Of a stretch of 64,000 nt of DNA, positions 28,581 to 36,910 are shown one piece after another (position 1 is the stretch's first letter; the number at the start of each line of letters is the position of its first letter). The notes beneath the pieces are model-generated. The model saw nothing but the letters and a program-made list of their open reading frames with translations, did not search any database and was not told the DNA's origin. Location: positions 6,448,001-6,512,000 of the forward strand of contig NZ_CP080521.1 of the NCBI RefSeq assembly GCF_019468565.1. The letters are read 5' to 3'. The stretch comes from Pseudonocardia sp. DSM 110487. GTDB lineage: Bacteria > Actinomycetota > Actinomycetes > Mycobacteriales > Pseudonocardiaceae. The translations under genes were made by a program, and so were the position numbers.

Positions 28581-31500
28581 GCGCGCGCCACCAGGGCGGC
28601 GAGCTCGGCGCTCGTGCCGTCCGGGGATGCGACCGTGCCGCGCAGGGTCGGCTCGGGTGCCGACCCGTAGGACACGCTCGTCGCCAGCACCTCCCCCGCG
28701 ACGAACGCCTCGTGGGCGCGCACCGCGTCGAGCACGGCGGCCGGGCCGTCGAGGGTGAGGCCGATCCGGTCGGCGACGTCGAGCCCCGCGTCGCGGCGGG
28801 CCTGCTGCACCACGCGCACGACGTCGCGCGCCGTGCCTTCGGCGGCGAGCTCCGGTGTGATCGCGGTGTCGAGCACGACCAGGCCGGTGGAGCCGGGAAG
28901 CGCCGTGGTCGACTCCGGGTCGGCCGCCACGAGCTTCTCGGTGAACTCACCCTCGAGCAGCTCGATGCCCGCCGCGGTCACGGTGCCGGCGTCGTTGCGA
29001 GCCCACTCCCCCGACTTCACGGCGCGGATCACCTTCTGGGTGTCGCCACCCAGCCGCGGCCCGCATGCGCGGGCGTTGACGGCCACCTCGAACCGCCCGT
29101 GGGCAGCGACGTCGGTGGTCAGGGCGACGTCCTTGACGTTCACCTCGTCGCGCAGGATGTCGGCGAACGGGGCGAGCGACTCGGCGTCGGCGGCGGCCAC
29201 CGTGAGCCGGGCGAGCGGCAGCCGCACCCGCAGCCCGCGCGCCTTGCGCAGCGAGAGCGCGGCAGAGGCCACCTGCCGCACCCGCTCCATCGCGGTGACG
29301 AGGGCGTCGTCGTGGGGCAGCTCGTCTGCTGCCGGCCAGTCGACCAGGTGCACCGACCGCTCCCCCGTGAGCCCCTGCCAGATCTTCTCCGTGACGAGCG
29401 GCAGCAGCGGGGCGGCGACCCGGCAGGTCGTCTCCAGGACGGTGTGCAGGGTGTCGATCGCGTCGGCGTCGCCTGCCCAGAAGCGGTCCCGCGACCGCCG
29501 GACGTACCAGTTGGTCAGCGTCTCGGCGTGGTCCCGCACCCGCTCGCACGCGCCGGCGATGTCGTACACGTCGAGCGCCGCGGTGAGCTCGTCGACGAGC
29601 GCCGCGGTGCGGGCCAGGACGTACCGGTCCAGCACGTGCGGCGAGTCGGTGCGTCGCACGCCCCGCCGCCCTGCGTAGAGCGACAGGAAGTACCACGTGT
29701 TCCACAGCGGCAGGATCGCCTGGCGGACGCCCTCCCGGATGCCCTGCTCGGTGACGACGAGGTTGCCGCCGCGCAGGATCGGGCTGGCCATGAGGAACCA
29801 GCGCATGGCGTCGGCGCCGTCGCGCTCGAACACCTCGTTGACGTCCGGGTAGTTCTTGCGCGACTTGGACATCTTCTGCCCGTCGTCGCCCAGCACGATG
29901 CCGTGCGCAACGCAGGAGCGGAACGACGGCCGGTCGAACAGCGCCGTGGCCAGCACGTGCAGCGTGTAGAACCAGCCGCGGGTCTGCCCGTTGTACTCGA
30001 CGATGAAGTCGCCAGGGTAGTGGTGCTCGAACCAGTCGGCGTTCTCGAACGGGTAGTGCACCTGGGCGAACGGCATCGAGCCGGACTCGAACCAGCAGTC
30101 GAGAACCTCCGGCACCCGGCGCATCGTCGATTTGCCGGTCGGGTCGTCGGGGTTGGGCCGGGTGAGGTCGTCGATGTAGGGCCGGTGCAGGTCTGTGGGC
30201 CGCACGCCGAAGTCGCGCTCCAGCTCGTCGAGCGAGCCGTAGACGTCGGTGCGCGGGTAGGCCGGGTCGTCGGACACCCACACCGGGATCGGCGAGCCCC
30301 AGTACCGGTTGCGGGAGATCGACCAGTCGATGGCGTTCTCCAGCCACTTGCCGAACTGGCCGTCCTTGATGTGCCCCGGCACCCATGTGATCTGCTCGTT
30401 CAGCTCGACCATGCGGTCCCGGAAAGCGGTGACCTGCACGAACCACGAGTCCACGGCGCGCTGGATGAGCGGGTTCCCGCAGCGCCAGCAGTGTGGGTAC
30501 GGGTGGTCGTAGGTCTCGTGGCGCAGCAGCACCCCGAGCACGTGCGGGGCGCCGTGCTTGAGGTCGGCGACGATGTGCGGGTTGGCGTCGAACACCTGCA
30601 TGCCGGCGTACGGCGGCACGCGCTCGTCGAACTCGCCCTTGCTGTCCACCGGAACGACGACCGGGATGCCCGCCGCGTCGGTGACGACCTTGTCCTCCTC
30701 ACCGAACGCCGGCGCGATGTGGACGAGGCCGGTGCCGTCGTCGGTGGTGACGTAGTCGGCGGCCAGCACGCGATGGGCGTTCTCCCAGCCGGTGAAGAAG
30801 TCGAACGGCGGGGTGTAGGACAGGCCGAGCAGCTCCGAGCCGCGGAACGTCCGGATGACGTCCGGCTCCTCGCCGAGCTCGCGCGCGTAGGCGGCCAGCC
30901 GCGCGGCGGCGAGCACGTACCGCTCCCCGTTCACGGCCACCAGGGCGTACTCGACCTCGGGGTGCACGGCCATCGCCAGGTTCGACGGCAGCGTCCACGG
31001 CGTGGTGGTCCAGATCAGCGCGAGCGCACGGTCGAGGTCCGATCCGGGCGCGTGCAGCCGCAGCCCGACGGTGACGGCAGGGTCCTGCCGGTCGAGGTAG
31101 ACGTCGTCCATCTTGGTCTCGGTGGCCGACAGCGGCGTGCCGTCGTGCCAGCAGTACCAGAGGACGCGGAAGCCCTGGTAGACCAGACCCTTGTCCCACA
31201 GGGTCTTGAACGCCCACATGACGCTTTCCATGTAGTCCAGGTCGAGCGTCTTGTAGTCGTTGTCGAAGTCGACCCAGCGGGCCTGGCGGGTGACGTACTC
31301 GCGCCACTCCCCCGTGAAACGCAGCACGGACGAGCGGCAGGCCTCGTTGAAGGCGGCCACGCCCATCTCGTCGATCTCGGCCTTGCTCTTGATCCCGAGC
31401 TGGTGCTCGGCCTCGACCTCGGCGGGCAGGCCGTGGGTGTCCCAGCCGAACCGGCGTTCGACGTGCTTGCCGCGCATGGTCTGGTAGCGCGGCACGACGT

Positions 31501-31717
31501 CCTTGACGTAGCCGGTGAGCAGGTGGCCGTAATGCGGCAGGCCGTTGGCGAACGGCGGGCCGTCGTAGAAGACGAACTCGTTGCTGCCGTTCTCGCCGAC
31601 GGGACGGGCGTCGACCGAGGCGCGGAACGTGTCGTCGCGCTCCCAGGCGTCGAGGACCACACGCTCGAGCGCGGGGAACGACGGGTGCGCAGGAACCGAG
31701 GGGTAGCGGGCGCTCAT
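28577..31717 (-). CDS. ileS: isoleucyl-tRNA synthetase
   Basis: A 1046-residue class Ia aminoacyl-tRNA synthetase. The HIGH-type signature is PFANGLPHYGHLLTGY (about residues 51-66) and the KMSKS loop is GQKMSKSRKNYPD. The editing domain is recognisable by IWTTTPWTLPSNLAMAV. The long form and these signatures fit the type 2, eukaryote-like IleS often linked to mupirocin tolerance. The frame extends upstream into the leader, but ATG 31717 is the family start and has GAGGAG 11 bases before it. Expression is likely controlled by the T-box leader described separately. A 22-bp repeat array overlaps its stop codon. Confidence 0.97.
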   Translation of the reverse strand: MSARYPSVPAHPSFPALERVVLDAWERDDTFRASVDARPVGENGSNEFVFYDGPPFANGLPHYGHLLTGYVKDVVPRYQTMRGKHVERRFGWDTHGLPAEVEAEHQLGIKSKAEIDEMGVAAFNEACRSSVLRFTGEWREYVTRQARWVDFDNDYKTLDLDYMESVMWAFKTLWDKGLVYQGFRVLWYCWHDGTPLSATETKMDDVYLDRQDPAVTVGLRLHAPGSDLDRALALIWTTTPWTLPSNLAMAVHPEVEYALVAVNGERYVLAAARLAAYARELGEEPDVIRTFRGSELLGLSYTPPFDFFTGWENAHRVLAADYVTTDDGTGLVHIAPAFGEEDKVVTDAAGIPVVVPVDSKGEFDERVPPYAGMQVFDANPHIVADLKHGAPHVLGVLLRHETYDHPYPHCWRCGNPLIQRAVDSWFVQVTAFRDRMVELNEQITWVPGHIKDGQFGKWLENAIDWSISRNRYWGSPIPVWVSDDPAYPRTDVYGSLDELERDFGVRPTDLHRPYIDDLTRPNPDDPTGKSTMRRVPEVLDCWFESGSMPFAQVHYPFENADWFEHHYPGDFIVEYNGQTRGWFYTLHVLATALFDRPSFRSCVAHGIVLGDDGQKMSKSRKNYPDVNEVFERDGADAMRWFLMASPILRGGNLVVTEQGIREGVRQAILPLWNTWYFLSLYAGRRGVRRTDSPHVLDRYVLARTAALVDELTAALDVYDIAGACERVRDHAETLTNWYVRRSRDRFWAGDADAIDTLHTVLETTCRVAAPLLPLVTEKIWQGLTGERSVHLVDWPAADELPHDDALVTAMERVRQVASAALSLRKARGLRVRLPLARLTVAAADAESLAPFADILRDEVNVKDVALTTDVAAHGRFEVAVNARACGPRLGGDTQKVIRAVKSGEWARNDAGTVTAAGIELLEGEFTEKLVAADPESTTALPGSTGLVVLDTAITPELAAEGTARDVVRVVQQARRDAGLDVADRIGLTLDGPAAVLDAVRAHEAFVAGEVLATSVSYGSAPEPTLRGTVASPDGTSAELAALVARA

Positions 31718-31720
31718 CTG

Positions 31721-31935
31721 CGGTGGTGCTCCTCGTGCATGGCTGGTGCTGCTGCCGGCACGGGGACGACGCTCACGCGAGCGCCGCGGTACCACCCCGC
31801 TTGCCGTCCCGTAGCGGGACGGCCTCTCGTTCGGACGGCTGTGACGGGCCGCTCCCGTCCGGTTCTACTCCGCCCCGAAGGGACGTTTCTTCCGGAGGCT
31901 CCCCGGTGATGGCCGGATCAGCGCCTGTGTGACAA
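31721..31935 (-). ncRNA. T-box riboswitch in the ileS leader (translational type)
   Basis: On the minus strand, 66 to 84 bases before the ileS ATG, lies GCGGGGTGGTACCGCGGC (31783-31800), the conserved T-box sequence that pairs with the NCCA end of uncharged tRNA. Further upstream a short hairpin contains CCATCACCGGGGAGCC; the ATC at 31908-31910 is the isoleucine specifier codon, followed by the GGGGAGCCTCCGGAAGAA pattern known from ultrashort stem I T-boxes of mycobacterial and nocardial ileS. A GGACGG-type hairpin (31801-31830) separates the two. The ribosome binding site GAGGAG (31729-31734) is followed by CACCACCGC, which can pair with the T-box GGTGGT strand. This suggests control of translation rather than termination: uncharged tRNA-Ile would free the ribosome binding site. 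Confidence 0.9.
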
Positions 31936-32032
31936 GGGTAGCGCCATGGCGCCACCCGGTATTCCGAGGGCTCATGGTCGTGTCCGGCTTCGCACCGCTC
32001 GCCATGTCCCGCCCCCGCGAGGACAGCGCACG

Positions 32033-32160
32033 CTATGGGGTGCGCTGTGGGGCGTTCAGCCGAACGGTGACCGTGACGCGGCCGCTGGCATCGCGTCGGG
32101 CGACGGCATGGCCTGTGCGGTGGTCGCACGAGACCTCCCACAGACGACGATCGAGATCAA
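32033..32160 (-). pseudogene. coding-like remnant, no start codon
   Basis: On the minus strand an open frame with protein-like composition reads FDLDRRLWEVSCDHRTGHA, then a hydrophilic stretch and RVTVTVRLN, ending at TAG (32033-32035). No start codon or ribosome binding site precedes it in that frame, and it begins where the frameshifted membrane gene ends. I interpret it as the 3' end of a gene whose front was lost. No family is recognised. The rest of 31936-32032 shows nothing I can support. Confidence 0.3.
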
Positions 32161-32623
32161 AGGCGCAGCAGGACGATGCTGTAGCTGACGATCCACGTGA
32201 CCCATCCGAGCCAACCGATCAGGCCGACGAGCGCGATCCGGTTCCTCCCGTCGACGTTGTACGGGCTGGCCGAGCAGCCGAAGCGATACCGAACCGGAGC
32301 GCCTCCACGCAGGTGAACGTGACGTTCTGCATGAGCACGCCGGCGAAGCCGACCAGCGCCCACGCCCCGGTCCCCGGCCCGTCGCGCCACAGCACGGCGA
32401 GCAGGCCTGCGGCGAACAGGGTGAGGAACAGCCACGTGGCCGGCGCGAGGACCGATGGCCTCTTCAGCGCGTCGCCCACCGTGGCGAAGTCGTCCGTGAC
32501 CTCGTCGAGGCTCCTGCCCGACACCGGCAGCGGCAGCCGGGCGCGGACATAGACGATGTTGATGGCGATCCCCACCAGCACGAACCCGATACCGCCCAGG
32601 CCCGCCAAACCCGGGAAACTCAC
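32157..32623 (-). pseudogene. frameshifted small membrane protein
   Basis: The GTG at 32623 overlaps the stop codon of the PEP-mutase gene (GTGA). The first ~105 residues look intact, with three hydrophobic segments (GLGGIGFVLVGIAINIVYV, TWLFLTLFAAGLLAVLW, AWALVGFAGVLMQNVTF). After FTCVEALRFG the frame runs into Arg/Thr/Ser-rich nonsense and stops at 32219. A different frame from the same point encodes a fourth hydrophobic segment (LVGLIGWLGWVTWIVSYSIV) and stops at 32157. The junction carries a near-repeat (CGGTTCGG / CGCTTCGG), consistent with an 11-base insertion or a deletion that fused two fragments. Family is unknown. It could also be a 134-residue expressed variant. Confidence 0.5.
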
Positions 32624-33411
32624 CGCGAGTAGGGATCGCCGCCTGCCGCGATGGTGCGGAGCGCGGCTTCGAGGTGGCCGTGCAGCAGCCGGAACAGCCC
32701 CGGCCCGAAGCTGATCCGCGCGACCCCGGCCTCGACGAGTTCGGTGAGCGATGGCCCGCCCGGCAGGTACGCGAAGTTGACCGGCACGCCGATCTCGTCG
32801 ACGAGTGCCCGAGCCACGGCGAGGTCCAACCCGTCGACCACGAGCGGGTAGACGCAGTCGGCGCCGGCATCGGCGTACGCCTTTCCGCGGCGCACCGCCT
32901 CGGCGATTCGTTCCTCGCGCGATCCTGAACCGTGCAGGAACACGTCCACCCTGGCGTTGATCACCAGTTCGGGGGCGGCCGCCCGGACGCCTGCGAGCAG
33001 CTGCGCCTGTTCCCCGACCTGCACGAGCTCGCCGGTCCGGGCGTCGGAGTCCTCCAGGTTGCAGCCGACCGCGCCGGTGGCGAGCAGCCGGGCGGCGATC
33101 TCTTCGGCGGGCAGCCGGTAGCCGCGTTCGATGTCGGCGGTCACCGGAACGTCCACGGCCGCAGCGATCCGGGCCACGGCTGCGAACATCTCGTCCGGCG
33201 GCGTGTTCTCGTGGTCGTCGTAGCCGAGAGTCGGGGCGATCGCGGCGCTTGCGGTGGCGACGGCGGGGAAGCCGGCCGCCACCACCGCGCGAGCTCCGGC
33301 GGCGTCCCACACGTTCGGCAGGATCAGCGGCTTGCCCGGCACGTGCAGCGTGCGCAGCCGGTCGGCCAGTTCCGTCCCGGCGGCGACTCGTTCGGTCGAT
33401 TCGGTCCCCAT
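32620..33411 (-). CDS. isocitrate lyase/PEP mutase-family protein
   Basis: A 263-residue TIM-barrel enzyme. Early residues PLILPNVWDAAGARAVVAAG and TASAAIAPTLGY match the family, and VPVTADIERGYRLPAEE is the metal-binding loop. VGCNLEDSDA and VINARVDVFL supply further conserved acidic and basic residues. Members cleave or form C-C or C-P bonds of 2-keto acids (oxaloacetate hydrolase, 2-methylisocitrate lyase, carboxy-PEP mutase); the loop does not have the KKCGH motif of true isocitrate lyases, so it is an uncharacterised branch. It is divergent from a MocR-type pseudogene that may once have regulated it, and translationally coupled to the decayed membrane gene. Confidence 0.87.
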   Translation of the reverse strand: MGTESTERVAAGTELADRLRTLHVPGKPLILPNVWDAAGARAVVAAGFPAVATASAAIAPTLGYDDHENTPPDEMFAAVARIAAAVDVPVTADIERGYRLPAEEIAARLLATGAVGCNLEDSDARTGELVQVGEQAQLLAGVRAAAPELVINARVDVFLHGSGSREERIAEAVRRGKAYADAGADCVYPLVVDGLDLAVARALVDEIGVPVNFAYLPGGPSLTELVEAGVARISFGPGLFRLLHGHLEAALRTIAAGGDPYSR

Positions 33412-33459
33412 GCTTCGACCCTAGGAGCGATTGGCACAGTTGGTATATGGCCCAAGTTC

Positions 33460-34486
33460 ATGCCTTCTGAGTGGGCCAATGTGCGAGGCGGTCTCGACCT
33501 GCACCTCGACTTCGACCCGGCCGGACGCGGCCGGGTCGAAGTCGAGCCGGGCTGGAACGCGCGCTGCGGGCAGCGGTCCGGGAGGGCCGCCTGGCACCCG
33601 GCACCCGGCTGCCGCCGACCCGTGTCCTCGCCGGGGAGCTCGGGGTGGCCCGCGGCACTGTCACCGCGGCCTATGACCAGCTCGTCGCGGAGGGGTACCT
33701 GTCCGCGCGGCGCGGGGCCGGCACCGTGATCGCCGACATGCCCGTCCCTTCCGGGAATCGCGCGGAACGCCGGACGAGGGCCGTCCCGCCGGTGCCGCCG
33801 GTTCGGCACGACCTGATGCCGGGACGGCCGGACGTCTCGGCGTTCCCGGTGCAGGCGTGGCTGCGCGCCGCGCGCACCGTGCTGCCCCGCGTGGAGACGG
33901 CGGCGTTCGCGATCGGCGACCCGAGGGGGCGCCCAGAGCTGCGCTCGGCGCTCGCCGAGTACCTGGGCCGTACCCGGGGCGTCATCACCGACCCGGACAG
34001 GATTGTGATCACGTCCGGTTTCATGCAGGCGCTCAGGTTGATCGCGCGGGTCCTTCACGACCGCGGGTGCGCGGCCATCGCAATGGAGGACCCGTGCCTG
34101 CCGATCCACCGGGAGGTCGTGTGCCGCGCCGGGCCAGGAATCGTGCCGAGGTCCGCGTAAGCGGGGCCGCGGTCGGCGTCCAGCTGCTGCTGGAGCTCCC
34201 GATCGGGGGACCGACCGAGGAAGAGGTCCTGCGCACGGCCGCCGGACGCGGCGTGCGGATCGCCGGGATGCGGGCGGCCTGGCAGGACGACCGGCCGACC
34301 CGGCCTGGCGGCATCGCGGTCGGGTACGCCACCCCAGCCGCCCATGCCTGGTCGGACGCACTCGACGCCTTGATCGACGTGCTGCGCACCGCCGTTCCGG
34401 CTCACGCACCCGGTCTGCGCCGACGCGGCCCATCGACGGGAGGCGTGGGCGGAAGCGGAGTGCGCCAGCCGAAACCGGGGACGTGA
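33460..34486 (+). pseudogene. MocR/PdxR-type (GntR plus aminotransferase) regulator, broken
   Basis: Three frames together resemble one MocR-type regulator. The ATG at 33460 starts MPSEWANVRGGLDLHLDFD, then the frame shifts at a 19-bp palindrome. In the next frame the GntR winged helix is intact (LPPTRVLAGELGVARGTVTA) and runs into the aminotransferase domain (FAIGDPRGRPELRSALAEYL; RIVITSGFMQALRLI) until a TAA at 34160. A third frame gives the family's C-terminus (VQLLLELPIGGPTEEEVLR; IAVGYATPAAHAW). About 150 residues are missing between the last two, including the PLP-binding lysine region. So the gene has a frameshift plus an internal deletion and cannot make a working protein. Upstream, TTGGCA and TTGGTA repeat 10 bp apart (33431, 33441), as in operator sites of this family. 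Confidence 0.82.
33505..33546. repeat. 19-bp perfect palindrome inside the MocR pseudogene
   Basis: Arms CTCGACTTCGACCCGGCCG (33505-33523) and its exact reverse complement (33528-33546) flank a 4-base loop. It lies exactly where the reading frame of the pseudogene shifts, so it probably arose by snap-back copying of the left arm and is the cause of the frameshift. Confidence 0.85.
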
Positions 34487-34522
34487 GCTGCCGCAAGATC
34501 GCGCGGTCAGCGCGCTCCTCCG

Positions 34523-35650
34523 CTACCTGGTGGCCGGCTCCTGGGCGGCGAGCGTGCGGACCGGGGTGCACCAGCCGCACGGGGTGAAGCCCAGTTCGAC
34601 GGCCTCGCGGACGGGCAGCGGAATCGTGGCCTTCCCGGCGAGGGCGCGGCAGCTGCTCAGGTGGTACCGCGGCTGCTCGTCGACGACGAGCACCTCGGCC
34701 TCCAGCCCAGCGACGACCGCCGCCGCAGCGGGATCACGCTGCTCCTCCTCCGGCGGCTCAGCATCGGCCGCGGGTGGCGCGGCATCGGCACCGGCATCGG
34801 CGGCCGCGCCGTTCGCGGCGGCTGCCGGGGTGTCAGCACCCTTCTGCTCCCCCGCAGGCTCGGCGGCCGCGTCCGCGTCTCCTGCCGCCTCGACGCCGGC
34901 GGCCGCGGTCTCGGGGGCCGCAGGGGCCTCCTCCCCGGCCGGCGCCTCGCCCGCGGACGGCGCGGCGTCGGCGCCGCCCTTCTCCTCGGGCGCGCCCTCC
35001 GGTTCGCGGGCCGCGGACGCCGCCGTGACCGGGTTCTGGTCGCTCTGGTCCGCGGCGTCCGATCGGCCGCTCGTGACGGCCTCGGTGGGCGGCGTGGACG
35101 CGCTCTGCCCGGCGGCGGGGGCGACCGTTGTGGCCGCGTCGTCCCCGGCGGAGCCTTCATCGGACGTGCCCGTCGAAAGGGTGGAGGCAGTAGTCGGGAC
35201 ACCCGTTTTAGTCACGCTGAGTGACGAATCACCGCTCGACGCGGTGTTCTCGCTGGAAGCGCTGGACGGTAGCTCCGCAGAGGCGGACGGTTGCACGACG
35301 GGCATCACGACGGTCTTCGTGGTGTCCGAGGTGTCGTCGTACCGGTCACCGGTCGGTCCCTCACCGGCGCGGCCGGGGACGTCGACCGACCGCGGGATGA
35401 CCGGAAGCACCTCTGTGACCGGCTCCGGGTCGTGAGTGCGTACGCGTGGAGGCTCCGCGACATGGGCCGCGGCTGCCTCCGCACCGGCCCGTACCGCGCT
35501 CCGCCGCTGCAGCCAGTCGATGAGCAACACCGCCGCGGCGGCGACGCTCACACCGACGGACACCCAGGCCCACAGGACGCTGCCTGACAGCAGCGCCACG
35601 ACCAGCAGGCCGAAGGCGATCAGAACGAGGATCAGGACCAGCAGCAGCAC
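34523..35650 (-). CDS. membrane protein with long disordered linker and C-terminal Cys motif
   Basis: A 375-residue protein. Two hydrophobic helices form a hairpin at the N-terminus (about residues 3-24 and 26-44). From about 60 to 320 the sequence is low-complexity, rich in Ala, Glu, Pro, Ser and Thr, with little predicted structure. The last ~50 residues are a conserved-looking domain with YHLSSCRALAG and GFTPCGWCTP: one His, one Cys and a CxxC, a possible zinc site resembling small domains on some nucleases and cell-surface proteins. It follows wag31 on the same strand after 63 bases. Such a membrane protein next to wag31 may act in polar growth; that is inference. Confidence 0.7.
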   Translation of the reverse strand: MLLLVLILVLIAFGLLVVALLSGSVLWAWVSVGVSVAAAAVLLIDWLQRRSAVRAGAEAAAAHVAEPPRVRTHDPEPVTEVLPVIPRSVDVPGRAGEGPTGDRYDDTSDTTKTVVMPVVQPSASAELPSSASSENTASSGDSSLSVTKTGVPTTASTLSTGTSDEGSAGDDAATTVAPAAGQSASTPPTEAVTSGRSDAADQSDQNPVTAASAAREPEGAPEEKGGADAAPSAGEAPAGEEAPAAPETAAAGVEAAGDADAAAEPAGEQKGADTPAAAANGAAADAGADAAPPAADAEPPEEEQRDPAAAAVVAGLEAEVLVVDEQPRYHLSSCRALAGKATIPLPVREAVELGFTPCGWCTPVRTLAAQEPATR

Positions 35651-35713
35651 GTCTCACTCCGTCTTGCGGAGGTGTGGCGCCTCTTCGGCCACACCACCCG
35701 GGGTCGGTCGAGG

Positions 35714-36538
35714 TCAGCTCCCGGCGTCGGCGCGCTGGCCGTAGCCGGTGGAGGCGTATCCGCCGTTCGAGCTGGACCGGCTGTCGGACGGCGCGGCGGA
35801 GCCACGCTCCCCGAGGTCGCGTAGCTGCGACTCCAGGTACGTCTTGAGTCGGGTGCGGTACTCGCGCTCGAACGTGCGTAGCTCGTCGATCTTCTTCTCG
35901 AGCACCGACTTGTCGCGCGTGATCGTGCCGATGATCTCGGCCTGCTTGCGCTCGGCGTCACCGACCAGCGTGGCGGCCTTGTCGCGCGACTGGCGCTCGA
36001 GGGTCTCGGCCCGGGTGCGCGCGTCGTTGAGCATCGTCTCGGCCCTGGCACGGGCGTCGTTGACGAGGCCGTCGGACTTGGCGCGGGCCTCCGACAGGAG
36101 CTGTTCGGACTTGGTGCGCGAGTCCGTGAGCATCGCGTCGGCCTCGGACTTGGCCTCGGCGGTGAGCCGCTCTGCCATCTCCTGGGCCATGCTCAGGACC
36201 TTCGCGACCTGGACGTGGCTGTCGCCACCTTCAGCGGCGTCACCGAACGACGGGCGCTGTGGTGGCTCCTGCCGCTGGATCTGCTGAGTTGGCGGCGACA
36301 CCGCACTCATCGCAGCAGGCCGCGAGCGGGCCTCCTCCAGGTCGGCCTGCGCGTTCCCGAGGCGCTGCTCGAGCTGAGAGACCTGCTCGCGCAGGTCCTC
36401 GTTCTCCTCGATCAGGCGAGCCAGCTCGGCCTCGACCAGGTCAAGGAACGCGTCGACCTCGTCCTCGTTGTACCCCCGCTTCCCGATCGGGGGCTTGCTG
36501 AACGCGACGTTGTGGACGTCGGCGGGCGTCAGCGGCAT
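35714..36538 (-). CDS. wag31: polar growth protein Wag31 / DivIVA
   Basis: A 274-residue coiled-coil protein that marks cell poles and recruits the elongation machinery in actinobacteria. The N-terminal DivIVA domain starts MPLTPADVHNVAFSKPPIGK and continues RGYNEDEVDAFLDLVEAEL, the membrane-binding family signature. A Pro/Gln linker (about 75-105) separates it from a long coiled coil (about 110-240) of Ala/Glu/Arg-rich heptads. The tail is Ser/Gly-rich. The ATG has GAGGTGAT 5-12 bases upstream. It follows yggT on the same strand in the order sepF-yggT-wag31, standard for the group. Confidence 0.97.
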   Translation of the reverse strand: MPLTPADVHNVAFSKPPIGKRGYNEDEVDAFLDLVEAELARLIEENEDLREQVSQLEQRLGNAQADLEEARSRPAAMSAVSPPTQQIQRQEPPQRPSFGDAAEGGDSHVQVAKVLSMAQEMAERLTAEAKSEADAMLTDSRTKSEQLLSEARAKSDGLVNDARARAETMLNDARTRAETLERQSRDKAATLVGDAERKQAEIIGTITRDKSVLEKKIDELRTFEREYRTRLKTYLESQLRDLGERGSAAPSDSRSSSNGGYASTGYGQRADAGS

Positions 36539-36587
36539 CGGATCACCTCATGTGCAGTCCTCGGCGGCGGCACCGTGTGACTGGGGC

Positions 36588-36881
36588 TCACAACGGCGTC
36601 GGCTGGGCAACGTTCATCAGTATGAACACCACCAGCAGTAGAACCATAATCGACAGGTCCAGTCCAACGCCGCCGATCCGGAGGACGGGGATCACTCTCC
36701 GCAACAACTTCACAGGCGGGTCGGTTGCTGTGAAGATCAGCTCGAGAGCGACGGCACTGGGACCCACCGGCACCCACTGGCGCGCGAAACTGCGCACGAG
36801 CTCCACCACGATCCGGCCCACGAGCAGCAGCCAGAAGAAGAACAGCAGGTAGTAGAGGACGAACTGGATGACGAGGGGCAC
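36588..36881 (-). CDS. yggT: YggT-family membrane protein
   Basis: A 97-residue protein with two hydrophobic blocks (LVIQFVLYYLLFFFWLLLVG and GLDLSIMVLLLVVFILMNV) separated by the conserved-type loop TATDPPVKLLRRVIPVLRIG. This matches the YggT/YlmG family, which is found beside sepF and divIVA in Gram-positive bacteria and may help organise the septum or nucleoid; a molecular role is not settled. GTG 36881 gives the usual length; an upstream GTG would add about 11 residues. It lies 29 bases after sepF and 49 bases before wag31. Confidence 0.88.
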   Translation of the reverse strand: MPLVIQFVLYYLLFFFWLLLVGRIVVELVRSFARQWVPVGPSAVALELIFTATDPPVKLLRRVIPVLRIGGVGLDLSIMVLLLVVFILMNVAQPTPL

Positions 36882-36910
36882 GTCGCCGATCCTAGCCGCG
36901 GGCCCTGTCC

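Noticed and set aside
31729..31795. ileS starting upstream at 31795
   Set aside because: The extra codons are the T-box leader itself (31783-31800); ATG 31717 gives the family N-terminus.
31929..32552. Plus-strand 207-residue open frame opposite the decayed membrane gene
   Set aside because: No ribosome binding site, low-complexity Arg/Ser/Thr composition, and the opposite strand carries recognisable hydrophobic coding segments.
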